64,000 nt of DNA from JAGQWW01 sp041392845 (GCA_041392845.1 JAWKLG010000031.1:1-64000), one strand, 5' to 3'; positions 53,256 to 63,579 are shown, numbered from the stretch's first letter. The notes: generated by a model not told the origin, from the letters alone. Program-made: numbers and translations.

Positions 53256-56200
53256 ATGAGCACCCGCGCAACACTCCTTTGGATATTCCTTTTATTTCCT
53301 TTCTCACAATTGTGGGGACAAGCCTCCTATACAGTGGATGCAATCGGCACAACAGATGGACTGTCTCAAGGTGTTGGTTTAGATATTTTTCAGGATAAAG
53401 AAGGCTTTCTTTGGATTGGCACCAAAGATGGATTGAATCGATACGATGGCCAAAATTTTCTGGAATTCACCTACGACCCTAACGACCCTTGGTCTATTGC
53501 AGGCAATACCGTTAACCTTATTTATGAAGATTCAAAAGGGCATATTTGGACCGCCTCTGAAAATGCAGGACTCAGTATTTATGATAAAAAAACAGGCCGG
53601 TTTCATCGTATCCAGCACAACCCAAATGACCCTTCCAGTATAGCCGGGAATAATATCGGAGGCATTGTAGAAGATAGCTCAGGCTATTTTATAATAAGCA
53701 TCACCGGTGTAGGGGTAAATATGCTTCAATTACCTCAAACCTTTTTTAAAAATAATACCCCTCCGAAGGTAATCAGGGTACCGCTGCCTCACCAACCTCA
53801 GTTGGAAAATGCTGCTAAAAAAGAAGTACGTAGCATTATTAAAGACCGGAATAACCGTATTTGGGTAAGTGGAGAAGACGGCATCTTTCGCCTGGATGTT
53901 GGAAAAGCAAGTTTAAAACTTGTAGTGGAAGGATTTTCTTTTGATCAGGCATATGCGCATCCTGATGGTTCGATTTGGGGTTCAAGTTCCAACCACAGCC
54001 TTTTCAGATGGGACGGTAGTCGGGCTTTTCGTGTAATGGAGGATGTGTTTGATGTAAATGATTTACAAGTCGATGGGAAAGGAAATATGTGGGTAGGCTG
54101 GAGCAATGAACTATTAGGCTTAAACCTTACCGATTGGCAATCCGGACAGATGCTTTCTCCCGACCATGAACGCTGCTTCTTCCGATGGGTTCCTATCAGG
54201 AATGGCGACAGCTTAAATTTTCCGTTCAAATCGATGTATATCGATCGGTCGGGTTTATTATGGTTGGGCACCAATGGATATGGACTTTATACCCTTAATC
54301 CTTCCCGCAGGATGTTTGGTCATGGACTGAAAGGTAAATCAATACGCCATTTTGAAACTAATATGGAGGGTACGAGTGTCCTTGCTTTAACATATCAACC
54401 GGGTTTTTATCTTCCAAGTGGAAAAAAAATTAAAACACCCGCTTGTAGTGGATGCCAGGAAGTCCCGGATATGTTTTTGGTATCGAGTTCCGGGCACCAC
54501 TGGATGAGGGATTATATGGAAGGGGAAAACTATAGTTTGGTTCGGGTATATGACACCAATGAAAACTTAATAAAGAAGTATAAATTACCCTGGAATCACA
54601 TCGACTTCCAACCAATGGTTGAGGGGAAGGACGGGGCAATTTATATGGCTGGATATGAAGGTGTATTTACAAGATTGGACCCTAGAACCGATGAAATCAC
54701 ATCCTTTAGTTTGAGAACCGGCCAATTATTGCCTGATGCCGGAATTACACGGTTTAAAAGAACCTTGGATTACTCTACAGTACTATATGAAGATGAAGAA
54801 GGTTGGTGGTGGATTGGAAGTGAAATGGGTTTTATCAAATGTAAATGGCCGAAACCGGGAAGCCAAACCATAAAAACCATACAATATCAAAACGAACCCA
54901 AAGATACTACTTCCTTAAGCTCCAACCAGGTAAGCAGCTTTATGAAAGACCCTTTTGCACCTGACAGGTATGTTTGGATTGGAACCAAAGGCGGCGGACT
55001 TAATCGCTTTGACAAAGTGAACCAAACCTTCCTCCGAATCGGGCCTGAACAAGGTTTGCCTGACCGAGTAGTGTATGGCACTCTTTCTGACCAGGATGGC
55101 AACATCTGGGGAAGCACCAATAAGGGTTTGTTTTGTATCCTTTTTGAAAAAAAAGAAACATCTGAAATCCCGGAGTTTTCCATAAGAGTTTTTTCAAAAG
55201 AAGACGGCCTTCAGGAAGAGGAATTTAATACAGATGCTTTTGCTAAGTTGAAGGATGGACGCCTGGCATTCGGCGGAGTAAACGGGTATAATATTTTTGA
55301 TCCGAAAGAAGTGATGAGTCCGGGCTATGCACCCCCGGTCTACATTACCGGTTTACTGATTAATAATCAGCCTATAAAAGCAGGGGACCCGACTGGCATC
55401 CTTTCAAGTACCATCGAAACAAGCAGTAGTATTACCCTGAACCATCTGCAGGATATTATTACCCTCGAGTTTGCCTCTCTGGATTTTCAGGCACCGGACA
55501 GGGTACAATACCGATACCAACTGGAAGGAGCCACAGATGGCTGGATAGAAGCTGGAAAACAACGTAGTGCCACCTTTTTACGACTACCACCCAACCTATA
55601 CACTTTTCGGGTACAAGGCTCAAATAGTCAGGGAGTCTGGAGTGATAAAATTGCTAGCCTTAAAATAAATGTGCTTCCGCCCTGGTGGAAAACAAGCTGG
55701 GCCTATACTGCCTACCTTTTGCTATTTCTGGGCCTGTTGTGGTTGATTTTCCGCTTTTTTATTAGACGGACAACCTTACAACAACAACTTTCTTTTCAAA
55801 AAAGAGAAGCAGAAAGAGTACGCGAACTGGATACATTGAAGACCCAGCTGTATATGAATATGACCCATGAGTTTCGTACTCCATTGACGATTATCCTCGG
55901 TATGGCACAACAGGTAATAGAGGATCCAAAGGCGCATTTCCGACAAGGAATGGAAATGATCATCGACAATGGACAAAACCTGCTGGAGATGGTCAACCGA
56001 ATGTTGAGTCTTTCCAAGTTGGAAAATAGGAAAATGACCCTGGATTTAATTCAAGATGATATTATGGTGTTTTTGCGCCGACGAGCGGAGTCCTTTCGCT
56101 CTTTTGCGGCAAATAAAAACATACAATTACACTTTTTGCCGGAGGTGGATAGTCTGTTGATGGATTATGACCCGGACAAATTACAGCAGATCCTTTCCAA

Positions 56201-57410
56201 CCTACTCTCCAACGCCTTTAAATTCACCCCTGAAAATGGTCATATTTATTTTGGTATCCGACAAGAAGGAAATACGCTTGCTATTCGAATAAAAGATACT
56301 GGTCAGGGTATTGAACCCAGGGACCTGAAAAAGGTCTTTGACCGTTTTTATCAGGCTGATAATAGTGCTACCCGCAAATATGAAGGTACCGGAATCGGCC
56401 TTGCACTTTGCCGCGAATTGGTAAACCTGATGCATGGAGAAATAAGCGTTCAAAGTCCGCCAACAGGAGTTAACAGCGGTACTGAATTTACGGTAAGGTT
56501 ACCTATTCATACCAATGCTACTTTGGTTAAAATGGATTACAACCAAAAGTCTGGATCAGAAATCAAAATAAACGGAAGGCCAAAGGAAGCGCCTGTTATC
56601 GTATTGGAAGAAACGGATCAAAGCACTGACTCAGAAGCCCCGGTAATTTTATTGGCAGAAGACAATCCAGATGTGGTGAAATATGTATCCTCCTGTTTGA
56701 CCGGCTATCAATTGTATGTTGCTCCCAATGGCCAGGAAGCTTTGGAAATGGCCACTGAAGTAATACCGGATCTTGTAGTCAGCGATGTCATGATGCCTAT
56801 TATGGACGGTTTTGAACTCTGCGAACATTTAAAAACAGATCCCAGAACCAATCACATTCCGGTAGTTATTTTAACGGCCCGTGCCGATCTGGAAAGCAAG
56901 TTGGAAGGCCTTGAACATGGTGCTAATGCCTATCTTCACAAACCATTTGAAAAAAAGGAACTGTTGCTGACGATCAAAAATCTTTTCCAGCTAAGGGAAA
57001 AGCTGCAACAACGCTATCAAAACCAGGATTTAGAGGAAGATTCGGGTTCAGTGGCTAATGTAGAGGAAGCTGAAGATCCTTTTGTGCAGCAGGTCAGGAA
57101 ACTGGTAGAAGTCCGAATAGACGACTTGAACTTGACCGTGGAAACTTTATCCAAAGAACTCCACCTCAGTCATTCCCAACTCGCACGAAAACTCAATGCG
57201 CTTACCGGTTACTCTCCCAACCGTTTCATTCGACATATTCGGTTTAAAAGAGCAAAAATGCTATTGTTGGATGAAACACTTTCTGTATCCAATGTCGCCT
57301 ACTCCTGTGGTTTCAATGATCCTGATTATTTTTCACGAGCATTTAAAAAAGAATTTGGGAAGACGCCGGTGGAATGGAGAGAAATTTCTAAAGCAAGTCA
57401 GGTTAAGTAA
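53256..57410 (+). CDS. Hybrid two-component system protein (propeller sensor, HK, receiver, AraC HTH)
   Basis: 1384 residues in the Bacteroidota HTCS arrangement. Signal peptide (1-22, FPFSQLWGQ), then two seven-bladed Reg_prop propellers (about 30-700; blades such as DKEGFLWIGTKDGLNRYDG, DSKGHIWTASENAGLSIYD), a Y_Y_Y Ig-like domain (about 720-800), one transmembrane helix (about 811-835), a HisKA with His871 in MTHEFRTPLT, HATPase_c (LSNLLSNAFKFTPENGH, KDTGQGIEPRDLKKVFDRF), receiver with Asp1177 in LVVSDVMMP, and a C-terminal AraC/XylS HTH (about 1285-1384: VETLSKELHLSHSQLARKL, VAYSCGFNDPDYFSRAFK). It senses a periplasmic, usually glycan-derived, ligand and activates target genes itself. No polysaccharide utilisation locus is adjacent. 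Confidence 0.96.
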   Translation: MSTRATLLWIFLLFPFSQLWGQASYTVDAIGTTDGLSQGVGLDIFQDKEGFLWIGTKDGLNRYDGQNFLEFTYDPNDPWSIAGNTVNLIYEDSKGHIWTASENAGLSIYDKKTGRFHRIQHNPNDPSSIAGNNIGGIVEDSSGYFIISITGVGVNMLQLPQTFFKNNTPPKVIRVPLPHQPQLENAAKKEVRSIIKDRNNRIWVSGEDGIFRLDVGKASLKLVVEGFSFDQAYAHPDGSIWGSSSNHSLFRWDGSRAFRVMEDVFDVNDLQVDGKGNMWVGWSNELLGLNLTDWQSGQMLSPDHERCFFRWVPIRNGDSLNFPFKSMYIDRSGLLWLGTNGYGLYTLNPSRRMFGHGLKGKSIRHFETNMEGTSVLALTYQPGFYLPSGKKIKTPACSGCQEVPDMFLVSSSGHHWMRDYMEGENYSLVRVYDTNENLIKKYKLPWNHIDFQPMVEGKDGAIYMAGYEGVFTRLDPRTDEITSFSLRTGQLLPDAGITRFKRTLDYSTVLYEDEEGWWWIGSEMGFIKCKWPKPGSQTIKTIQYQNEPKDTTSLSSNQVSSFMKDPFAPDRYVWIGTKGGGLNRFDKVNQTFLRIGPEQGLPDRVVYGTLSDQDGNIWGSTNKGLFCILFEKKETSEIPEFSIRVFSKEDGLQEEEFNTDAFAKLKDGRLAFGGVNGYNIFDPKEVMSPGYAPPVYITGLLINNQPIKAGDPTGILSSTIETSSSITLNHLQDIITLEFASLDFQAPDRVQYRYQLEGATDGWIEAGKQRSATFLRLPPNLYTFRVQGSNSQGVWSDKIASLKINVLPPWWKTSWAYTAYLLLFLGLLWLIFRFFIRRTTLQQQLSFQKREAERVRELDTLKTQLYMNMTHEFRTPLTIILGMAQQVIEDPKAHFRQGMEMIIDNGQNLLEMVNRMLSLSKLENRKMTLDLIQDDIMVFLRRRAESFRSFAANKNIQLHFLPEVDSLLMDYDPDKLQQILSNLLSNAFKFTPENGHIYFGIRQEGNTLAIRIKDTGQGIEPRDLKKVFDRFYQADNSATRKYEGTGIGLALCRELVNLMHGEISVQSPPTGVNSGTEFTVRLPIHTNATLVKMDYNQKSGSEIKINGRPKEAPVIVLEETDQSTDSEAPVILLAEDNPDVVKYVSSCLTGYQLYVAPNGQEALEMATEVIPDLVVSDVMMPIMDGFELCEHLKTDPRTNHIPVVILTARADLESKLEGLEHGANAYLHKPFEKKELLLTIKNLFQLREKLQQRYQNQDLEEDSGSVANVEEAEDPFVQQVRKLVEVRIDDLNLTVETLSKELHLSHSQLARKLNALTGYSPNRFIRHIRFKRAKMLLLDETLSVSNVAYSCGFNDPDYFSRAFKKEFGKTPVEWREISKASQVK

Positions 57411-57443
57411 ACGATCGGACCTAGAAATTTCTTTCGAATAAAT

Positions 57444-58358
57444 TCAACAACAATATCCTCCAAAATAAATAGCAACTGGTTTTAAAAGTTGGCCGGAATC
57501 AGTTTCACTTGAAAGGAAAAGGATGGTGTAATTTGTTTTGATACCGAATTTAGCTATCAAATCAGGAAAACCATCTCCATCTAAATCGCCATACCAGATG
57601 ATACTTTCCAATCCACTCGTTATACCATCATACTTATAAGGGTCTATTATTTGTTCAATACCATTCCTTGAAATAATAACCTGACCTTTTGTAATTGTTA
57701 GTCCCTTTTCAGCTTGGATTGTCGAATCTTTTAAAGCCCAATTATTCAAATCTAAACTCTCAGGCTTTTCTGGGAAGGAAATAAAAAAAGAATAATTCTC
57801 TTGAGAAGAAGCAATTATCTTGGTAAAATATTCCGGATCATGAAAAGAATAATATTCCAACTCCATAGGTTCAAATTTGAATTTTCCATTTCTTTCAATG
57901 ACGCCATACCAATTGTTCTCCTTTCTCCTCCAAAAATTATCAAAACAATTGTACCAGGGGAATACCAATTTAAACTTGCTGTTGGTTCCGTTTTGATAGT
58001 ACCTTTTATCCATTGATTCCTTATTATAAAGTTCCCTTAGATAAACATCAAATAAATATCCATTTTCACCTTTATAGTCTGCTTCAACCCAAGAACCATT
58101 TAATGGAACTTGTACCATGGCAGAATCCGAAGCCAAAACAGGTGTTAAATACCACCCAATTGTATCCTTAGTTTTTGGAGCTTCCCTATCTACTGTAACT
58201 GTCTCTCCAAAGGGAATTTTATTAATGATAGGAGCATGAAGTCCTGGACCCTTTCGAAGATTCAGCCCGCTTGGAGCTGTTACTTCCATGATATAAGTTT
58301 GAGAATACGTTGCTCCGAAAATTGTGAAGCATATTAAAAGTGGAAATAGAGTCTTCAT
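57444..58358 (-). CDS. Exported SH3b-domain protein
   Basis: 304 residues with a signal peptide (MKTLFPLLICFTIFGATYSQ). Residues 22-100 look like a bacterial SH3 domain (PSGLNLRKGPGLHAPIINKIPFGETV and a WYLTPV...WVEADYKGENGYLF end), which binds peptidoglycan stem peptides or proline-rich peptides. The remaining 200 residues have no known motif; a Gly/Asp segment (YGDLDGDGFPDLIAKFG) resembles an FG-GAP-type or Ca-binding loop near the C-terminus, and the protein ends in GGYCC. Convergent with the hybrid sensor. Locally AT-rich. Confidence 0.72.
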   Translation of the reverse strand: MKTLFPLLICFTIFGATYSQTYIMEVTAPSGLNLRKGPGLHAPIINKIPFGETVTVDREAPKTKDTIGWYLTPVLASDSAMVQVPLNGSWVEADYKGENGYLFDVYLRELYNKESMDKRYYQNGTNSKFKLVFPWYNCFDNFWRRKENNWYGVIERNGKFKFEPMELEYYSFHDPEYFTKIIASSQENYSFFISFPEKPESLDLNNWALKDSTIQAEKGLTITKGQVIISRNGIEQIIDPYKYDGITSGLESIIWYGDLDGDGFPDLIAKFGIKTNYTILFLSSETDSGQLLKPVAIYFGGYCC

Positions 58359-58487
58359 TTGATTTTGTCAATATTGAAGCGCTAAAAATTGTTTTAAAAG
58401 GTGACTTTTTACCGAAGTTTATTACTTAGTCATGTCTCTTGTTTTATAGGTGTCAAGTTTTTTCCTTTTAATTTCTTTAAAGCATTA

Positions 58488-59033
58488 TTATAATAATTCT
58501 GCTTTTAGAATAGTAGCCTCTCCACTATGCTTATCAACAGAAAACTCAATAAAGCCAAGAACCTCGGAATCATCGGTTTTCTTAATCTTTACTCCTAGTA
58601 AATAGCTGCTTTTCTGTGTGTCCGATAATACATTCCACTCCAATGGCCATTTACTTCTATCTTTAAAACTTTCTATTTCAATAAGAGAAACACTAAATGA
58701 GCCTCTACTTTCTCCCCACGAAAACGGATCAGTAACATTTATTTTAACCTCAGATAAATCTTCTAGGAAAAGAGTTGAAAAACCATTTTTAAAAAGAATA
58801 CCATTTCCATTGGAGGTTTTCATTGACCCCACCATAAGGTAAGGAGTTACTGGATCAGGATAGATGTTTTCGTAATAATCAAATGTAAAGTCAACCTCAC
58901 CATCATTATCAACATCTATCGGTATATCTTCAGGTAATTCAGGTTTTGAACGAAATGGAATTTCATCATTTTCTTTTTTACAAGCACTAAAAAAAATTAA
59001 TGCCATCAATAGAATTAGACTGATCTTTTTCAC
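58488..59033 (-). CDS. Lipoprotein of unknown function
   Basis: The signal (MKKISLILLMALIFFSAC, Cys18) fits a GTG start at 59033 better than the TTG two codons upstream; 181 residues. The lipobox FSAC is followed by a charged linker (KKENDEIPFRSKPELPEDIP) and a region DVDNDGEVDFTFDYY similar to FG-GAP/EF-like Asp loops, as in the SH3b protein downstream. No further homology recognised. Probably an outer-membrane lipoprotein. Confidence 0.7.
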   Translation of the reverse strand: MKKISLILLMALIFFSACKKENDEIPFRSKPELPEDIPIDVDNDGEVDFTFDYYENIYPDPVTPYLMVGSMKTSNGNGILFKNGFSTLFLEDLSEVKINVTDPFSWGESRGSFSVSLIEIESFKDRSKWPLEWNVLSDTQKSSYLLGVKIKKTDDSEVLGFIEFSVDKHSGEATILKAELL

Positions 59034-59050
59034 GAGCAAAAAATTTCTAT

Positions 59051-60001
59051 TTAATTAATTCTAAAATGTAGTATCGAATCAGTATCCCTAATTTGAAATC
59101 CGTTACAAACGAATTCTTTATCTTTAACAAATTCAACAGGAACAATGGTATCCCATTTAAAGTTATCTGTAAAGTTGAAAACTTTATATTGGATTGAATC
59201 AACTTTAAAAAAATTGTGATATTTCTTTTTTATAAGGATTATATCATTGCATCCAATTAAACTAACGGGAAATAAAAATTCATCTGAATTATCAATTAAT
59301 TCTCTGAAAACTTCTTTCTCCTCATTAACATTGTAAATTGAGGTGCCAGCAGATATTAATTTTTCAAAATCTTCATTTATAAAACCACCGAAATTCCAAG
59401 CAATATATTTTCCATCACTTGTAATAGCTGGAGCACTTTCCATGTTATAAGGCAATACAATACTTGATCCTAATTTCTTCGCATCCTTGTCATAGATTTC
59501 AATTACAGTATTAATTATAATTGTTTCATGCGATTCATTTGAAACTTCAATATTAAAAACAGATATACAATAATCTTTTTCTGTATAAACACCCCCGTAG
59601 CCTGTTAAAAAGGCTGGTGAATTATCCTTTAATTTCCTTGAGGGATACTCCCATTTTAAAAAAGAAGGAAGAGAACTTTTTGATGTCAATTTGTATTTTG
59701 GAAATCCAAAATCATCTTCTCCAATTTTTAGTAAATCAAGATCTTGAATCGGGTTAAAGTCTTTTATTTTGTAAGAAAGACAGGATTTTTTAAAAAATAT
59801 TTCAGATTCTGAAGCTGGTTCGGTGATTTTAAGTTCAATATTACTTTCCAGGATTTGTTCTTCAAAATTTTGAGGATTACTATCTAAAGAATCAATTAAT
59901 ACTTTAATTCCAACTTTAGAATCTACTGTATGTGTGGAATTCTCAGAGCAACGGGCAAGCATGATAATTGAAAACGATATAACCAAAATCCTTAGGGTCA
60001 T
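59051..60001 (-). CDS. Lipoprotein of unknown function (316 aa)
   Basis: 316 residues starting MTLRILVISFSIIMLARC: a hydrophobic segment ending in a lipobox (LARC, Cys18). The mature protein has an all-beta look (repeated short strands such as PAITSDGKYIAWNFGG, which resembles a WD/TolB-type propeller blade) but no firm family. The gene, like its two downstream neighbours, is visibly AT-rich (many AAT, ATA and TTA codons) compared with the flanking sensor and barrel genes. Confidence 0.65.
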   Translation of the reverse strand: MTLRILVISFSIIMLARCSENSTHTVDSKVGIKVLIDSLDSNPQNFEEQILESNIELKITEPASESEIFFKKSCLSYKIKDFNPIQDLDLLKIGEDDFGFPKYKLTSKSSLPSFLKWEYPSRKLKDNSPAFLTGYGGVYTEKDYCISVFNIEVSNESHETIIINTVIEIYDKDAKKLGSSIVLPYNMESAPAITSDGKYIAWNFGGFINEDFEKLISAGTSIYNVNEEKEVFRELIDNSDEFLFPVSLIGCNDIILIKKKYHNFFKVDSIQYKVFNFTDNFKWDTIVPVEFVKDKEFVCNGFQIRDTDSILHFRIN

Positions 60002-60127
60002 TGCTTTAGTAGTTTCATCCTATAAATATAAACTTAATTAAATTCTTAAGGAGTTAAAGCTGAATAGTTACACATTTAATTCACAATTAGATTAAATAGG
60101 TTCATACATATTTGTAGTACTATAAAG

Positions 60128-60164
60128 AAGAAGCCGTCAAGAATGGTAATCTTGACGGCTTCTT
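60128..60164 (-). terminator. Strong hairpin downstream of the outer-membrane barrel gene
   Basis: A perfect 15-bp stem AAGAAGCCGTCAAGA (60128-60142) / complement (60150-60164) with a 7-nt loop. It lies 25 bp beyond the stop of the barrel gene and 127 bp before the start of the unknown lipoprotein, both on the minus strand. The T tract on the minus strand is short. Confidence 0.8.
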
Positions 60165-60188
60165 CTTTCATCATTTTTCCACAAAACC

Positions 60189-62621
60189 CTACTCCCCTCC
60201 TACACGATTCTTCTCGTCTTCCAGACCGGTTTTGCGTTTTCTGGATTTTACATTTTCGTTTCCGAAATTGTAGCTTAAGCTGATGCTTCCTCTGCGGCTG
60301 TCCCAACGACCGCTTCCGAAACTTTTCAGGCCGTTGAATTCACTTTCGCCATCCCAACCGGTTTCGTAAAACAAGTCGCTTACTCCGATTCGAACGTTGA
60401 GTTTGTCATTCAAGAACTTGCGTTGCAAGCCCAGGTCAAGACTCCAGTTGGATTCATAACGGAAAACTCCTCCCCATATACCGGGGCCACTGTAGTATCC
60501 GCTAATTTCTCCTTTCAATTTCCAGGGCAATGTGAACGAACTCTGCTGGTAAAATGAATAGGTGAAAGCCTGAACATCTACTACGGCGCCATTGCCATAA
60601 TCTGCCTGATTGTCGATGTAGCTTGCGCCGGCATTTACATACAAACTCCACCATTCGGTAATCTGAGTAGGAGCACTGATGTTTAAACTCACTAAATTTT
60701 GTTCTGCAAGATTCTCCCAGGTGATGAAACCTGCGCGGCTGTCTTCAGAGTCGGGTGCAATAAGTCGGGTGATTTGGTCCTCTGTTTTGCTGAAAGACAA
60801 TTTAAAATTATAGCGGTATTTCAAAGTATATCCCAATTCAATATTGTTCACAATCTCTGGCCTCAGGAAGGGATTTCCCTTTTCAAAAGACAATTGTGAA
60901 ATCTGGAAATTGAAGGGATTCAATACATTGTAATCCGGACGGTTGATTCTTCTGCCATAGTTCAATGAAAGCGTGTGCATGGGTTTTGCCTGCCAGGTCA
61001 AACCTGCACTAGGAAACCAACTCAAATAATCCAAAATTACCGGCGGCTCCTGCAGTTCCGGCAAAAATGCCTGCAAATCTCCGGTAGCATCGGTCTTTTC
61101 TGCCCTGATACCTGCTGAATACTGTAGCGTTTTACTAATAGATCCAGCGTAATTGATATATCCGGCATATACACGCTCATCGTATTTGAAAATGTTGGAC
61201 TTACGATCATTGCGCGTTTCTCCACCATTCATTACATCATAAAAAAGAAAGGTATTGTCTGAAATCACCTGGCTTAGTTTGGTACCGGCACCAAGTGTTC
61301 CTCCCCACAATTTATCTTCATAATCCAACTTGAAAGTAGAAATACTGATGTCAGATGGCGTCTCAAAAGAGTTGATTATCTCCGTAAGTACTGTGGTTTC
61401 AGTTGGATCGTAATATAAATTTGGCTGATAACGCTCGCTATCGTTGTTGAAGGAACCATAGTCCAAATCGACATTCAAAACCCTTCCTTTGGCATTGTCA
61501 TATCGATAATTCAGGTTGTATGTACCTTGCATATTGCTGTTATCAGCAGTATTGGTGGCCACCAGGATACTGTCGATGTTATTGATGTCCGACTGAGGAG
61601 AAATTGCGATTCTGTTCAAAGAGGTATTGTGACGGGTATTTCGGTTTCCACCTACCAAAAATCCGATGGTATGCTGTTTTCCGATGAAAAAGTCAGTACC
61701 CAATTGATAATAAAGATTGTCCCAATCGTTGTTGTGGTTGTTGATTTCATCCAACCTGAGTCCATTCTGGTAAGAATCGAAAACCATTCTGTTGAATCCA
61801 GCACCATCTGCATACCCCAGGTTTCCGAAAACGTTTACCAGCTTGTTTCGGTAATTTCCGGTTCCGTTGATATTCGCTCTGTGGTATCTTCCTTGACTGT
61901 AAGTGGAACTCAAAGATCCATTGGCTCCAAATCTTTTGTCTCTCTTCAAACGAATGTCTATGATTCCGGCATTTCCTTCTGCTTCATATTTGGCTCCCGG
62001 ATTGGTAATGATATCAATGCGGTCAATCTGTTCTGCAGTAAGGTTTTGTAAATAATTGCTCAAATCTGTTCCTGTCAAAGGCAGTCTTTTTCCATCTACA
62101 TAAACCAAAACTCCTGATCGACCCAATACATTGACATTGTCATTGTTGTCGACGGTTACGCCCGGTGCTTTTCTTAAAAGGGAAAGTCCATCGGAACCTA
62201 CACTGTTGATGGTTCCTTCTACATTGAAAACGGTTCTGTCGGGTTTGATTTCTACCATTGCTCTGCTGGCAGTAACGGTAGCTTCGGCAAGCTCGATAGA
62301 GGCAGGCTTGAATTTTAAAACGCCGAGATCCAAATCCTGATTTTCCGTAAGGTTGATATCAGCTTGAGTAAATGGATTTAATCCAACATAGGTAGCTTCT
62401 ATATAAAATTTACCGGCAGGAAGTCCAACCATTTTAAAAATACCGGACTCGTCGGTGGTTTCAACTTTTACAAGATTGCTGTCAACTGTGTTATACAAAA
62501 CGACATTGGCAAAGGCAATTGCCTGGCCATCGGCATCTTGTAACTGACCTTTAATACTGGCATTTTGGGAAAAGCCTGCCACACAGAAAGCAAGGCTTAA
62601 AAGGGTAATTAAACTTTTCAT
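60189..62621 (-). CDS. TonB-dependent-receptor-like outer membrane beta-barrel protein (PF14905 type)
   Basis: I choose the ATG at 62621 (signal peptide MKSLITLLSLAFCVAGFSQ); 811 residues. An N-terminal CarboxypepD_reg-like domain (about 20-100: ASIKGQLQDADGQAIAFANV) is followed by a plug domain (about 120-225: VFNVEGTINSVGSDGLSLLR, VDGKRLPLTG, IDIITNPGAKYEAEGNAGII) and a beta-barrel to the C-terminus. The order fits the PF14905 outer-membrane-barrel family of Bacteroidota, related to TonB-dependent transporters but without a clear TonB box or SusD partner. Substrate unknown; peptides, metals or siderophores are possible. It ends in a charged tail (KSRKRKTGLEDEKNRVGG) instead of the usual aromatic residue. 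Confidence 0.9.
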   Translation of the reverse strand: MKSLITLLSLAFCVAGFSQNASIKGQLQDADGQAIAFANVVLYNTVDSNLVKVETTDESGIFKMVGLPAGKFYIEATYVGLNPFTQADINLTENQDLDLGVLKFKPASIELAEATVTASRAMVEIKPDRTVFNVEGTINSVGSDGLSLLRKAPGVTVDNNDNVNVLGRSGVLVYVDGKRLPLTGTDLSNYLQNLTAEQIDRIDIITNPGAKYEAEGNAGIIDIRLKRDKRFGANGSLSSTYSQGRYHRANINGTGNYRNKLVNVFGNLGYADGAGFNRMVFDSYQNGLRLDEINNHNNDWDNLYYQLGTDFFIGKQHTIGFLVGGNRNTRHNTSLNRIAISPQSDINNIDSILVATNTADNSNMQGTYNLNYRYDNAKGRVLNVDLDYGSFNNDSERYQPNLYYDPTETTVLTEIINSFETPSDISISTFKLDYEDKLWGGTLGAGTKLSQVISDNTFLFYDVMNGGETRNDRKSNIFKYDERVYAGYINYAGSISKTLQYSAGIRAEKTDATGDLQAFLPELQEPPVILDYLSWFPSAGLTWQAKPMHTLSLNYGRRINRPDYNVLNPFNFQISQLSFEKGNPFLRPEIVNNIELGYTLKYRYNFKLSFSKTEDQITRLIAPDSEDSRAGFITWENLAEQNLVSLNISAPTQITEWWSLYVNAGASYIDNQADYGNGAVVDVQAFTYSFYQQSSFTLPWKLKGEISGYYSGPGIWGGVFRYESNWSLDLGLQRKFLNDKLNVRIGVSDLFYETGWDGESEFNGLKSFGSGRWDSRRGSISLSYNFGNENVKSRKRKTGLEDEKNRVGGE

Positions 62622-62755
62622 ACAGGTCTTATTGGTGATAATTTCAATTCGGCCTGCAAGATGCACCAAAGACAGTTAATTGGTGTGCTATTTTAGATAA
62701 ATGGACCCCGCTAAGTGATAAAGGGTTGACTTTGATGTAAAAGTTTGGTCAAATT

Positions 62756-63460
62756 TTACAAATACTCTTCCAACACCACCCAGATGTTCTCTGCCACGAT
62801 TTTTTCACCTGCTGCATTAGGATGTATCCCATCGTCCTGATTCATTTCAGGAATTCCTCCAACGCCATCCAAAAAAAATGGAATCAACCCTGCATTGTAT
62901 TCTTTGGCAAGATCAGAGAAGATAGATTTAAACTCGTCCGTGTATTCTTTTCCCATGTTTGGCGGCGCCAACATGCCGGCTATGATGATGTCGACATCAG
63001 GATTGGCTTTTTTTACTTTGTCTAAAATGCCTTTTAAATTTTCGCGGGTAGATTTTAAATCTATACCCCGCAAGGCATCGTTGGCACCGAGTTCCAATAC
63101 AAAAATATCGACCTGTTGCTGCAACACCCAGTCAATTCTTCCCAATCCGCCGGCTGTGGTTTCGCCACTCAGGCCGGCATTGACAACTGTATACGGAAGA
63201 TTAAAACTGTCGATGCGTTCATCTATGATATGCGTAAATGTTTCATCTTCTTCCAGACCGTAACCGGCGGTCAGACTGTTTCCAAAAAACAAAATGACCC
63301 TTTCATTGCTTTGTTTTTCTTTGGAAGAATCTTCTGTTGATGTAGTTTCAGAAGCGGATGTCTCCTGCTTTTCAGCTTCATTGCTACAAGCAAAAAAGAA
63401 CAATATTCCTATGAAAAAAAGGACTTTAAAAAGGGGGAAACGGGAACAATTCTTTACCAT
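62756..63460 (-). CDS. tesA: SGNH/GDSL arylesterase lipoprotein (TesA-like)
   Basis: 234 residues. Lipobox FFAC (Cys25), a Ser/Thr/Glu-rich linker to about residue 52, then the SGNH domain: block I FFGNSLTAGYGLEEDET with Ser62, block II NAGLSGETTAGG, block III LELGANDALRG, block V DGIHPNAAG with the Asp and His. It matches TesA/lysophospholipase L1/arylesterase. In this lineage the protein is lipid-anchored where E. coli TesA is periplasmic. It is divergent from the YbbA-like ABC ATPase gene, the same arrangement as tesA/ybbAP in Proteobacteria. Confidence 0.92.
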   Translation of the reverse strand: MVKNCSRFPLFKVLFFIGILFFFACSNEAEKQETSASETTSTEDSSKEKQSNERVILFFGNSLTAGYGLEEDETFTHIIDERIDSFNLPYTVVNAGLSGETTAGGLGRIDWVLQQQVDIFVLELGANDALRGIDLKSTRENLKGILDKVKKANPDVDIIIAGMLAPPNMGKEYTDEFKSIFSDLAKEYNAGLIPFFLDGVGGIPEMNQDDGIHPNAAGEKIVAENIWVVLEEYL

Positions 63461-63579
63461 TTTCTTTCTTTATCTATTAAAAGAGTTGATTCGTACATAA
63501 ATCGGCTACCAGTACAACCTTTCAGGGTTCCGATTATTTAGTTTAGCAAATTCATTTACAAGTGTAACCATTTTTAAAA

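Noticed and set aside
53164..53352. Minus-strand open frame across the phased TGCGCA boxes
   Set aside because: It overlaps the start of the hybrid sensor gene, has no homology-like motif, and the regulatory interpretation explains the repeats better.
60076..60306. 76-codon minus-strand open frame overlapping the barrel C-terminus
   Set aside because: It overlaps a strong gene in another frame and runs through the terminator hairpin; composition is implausible.
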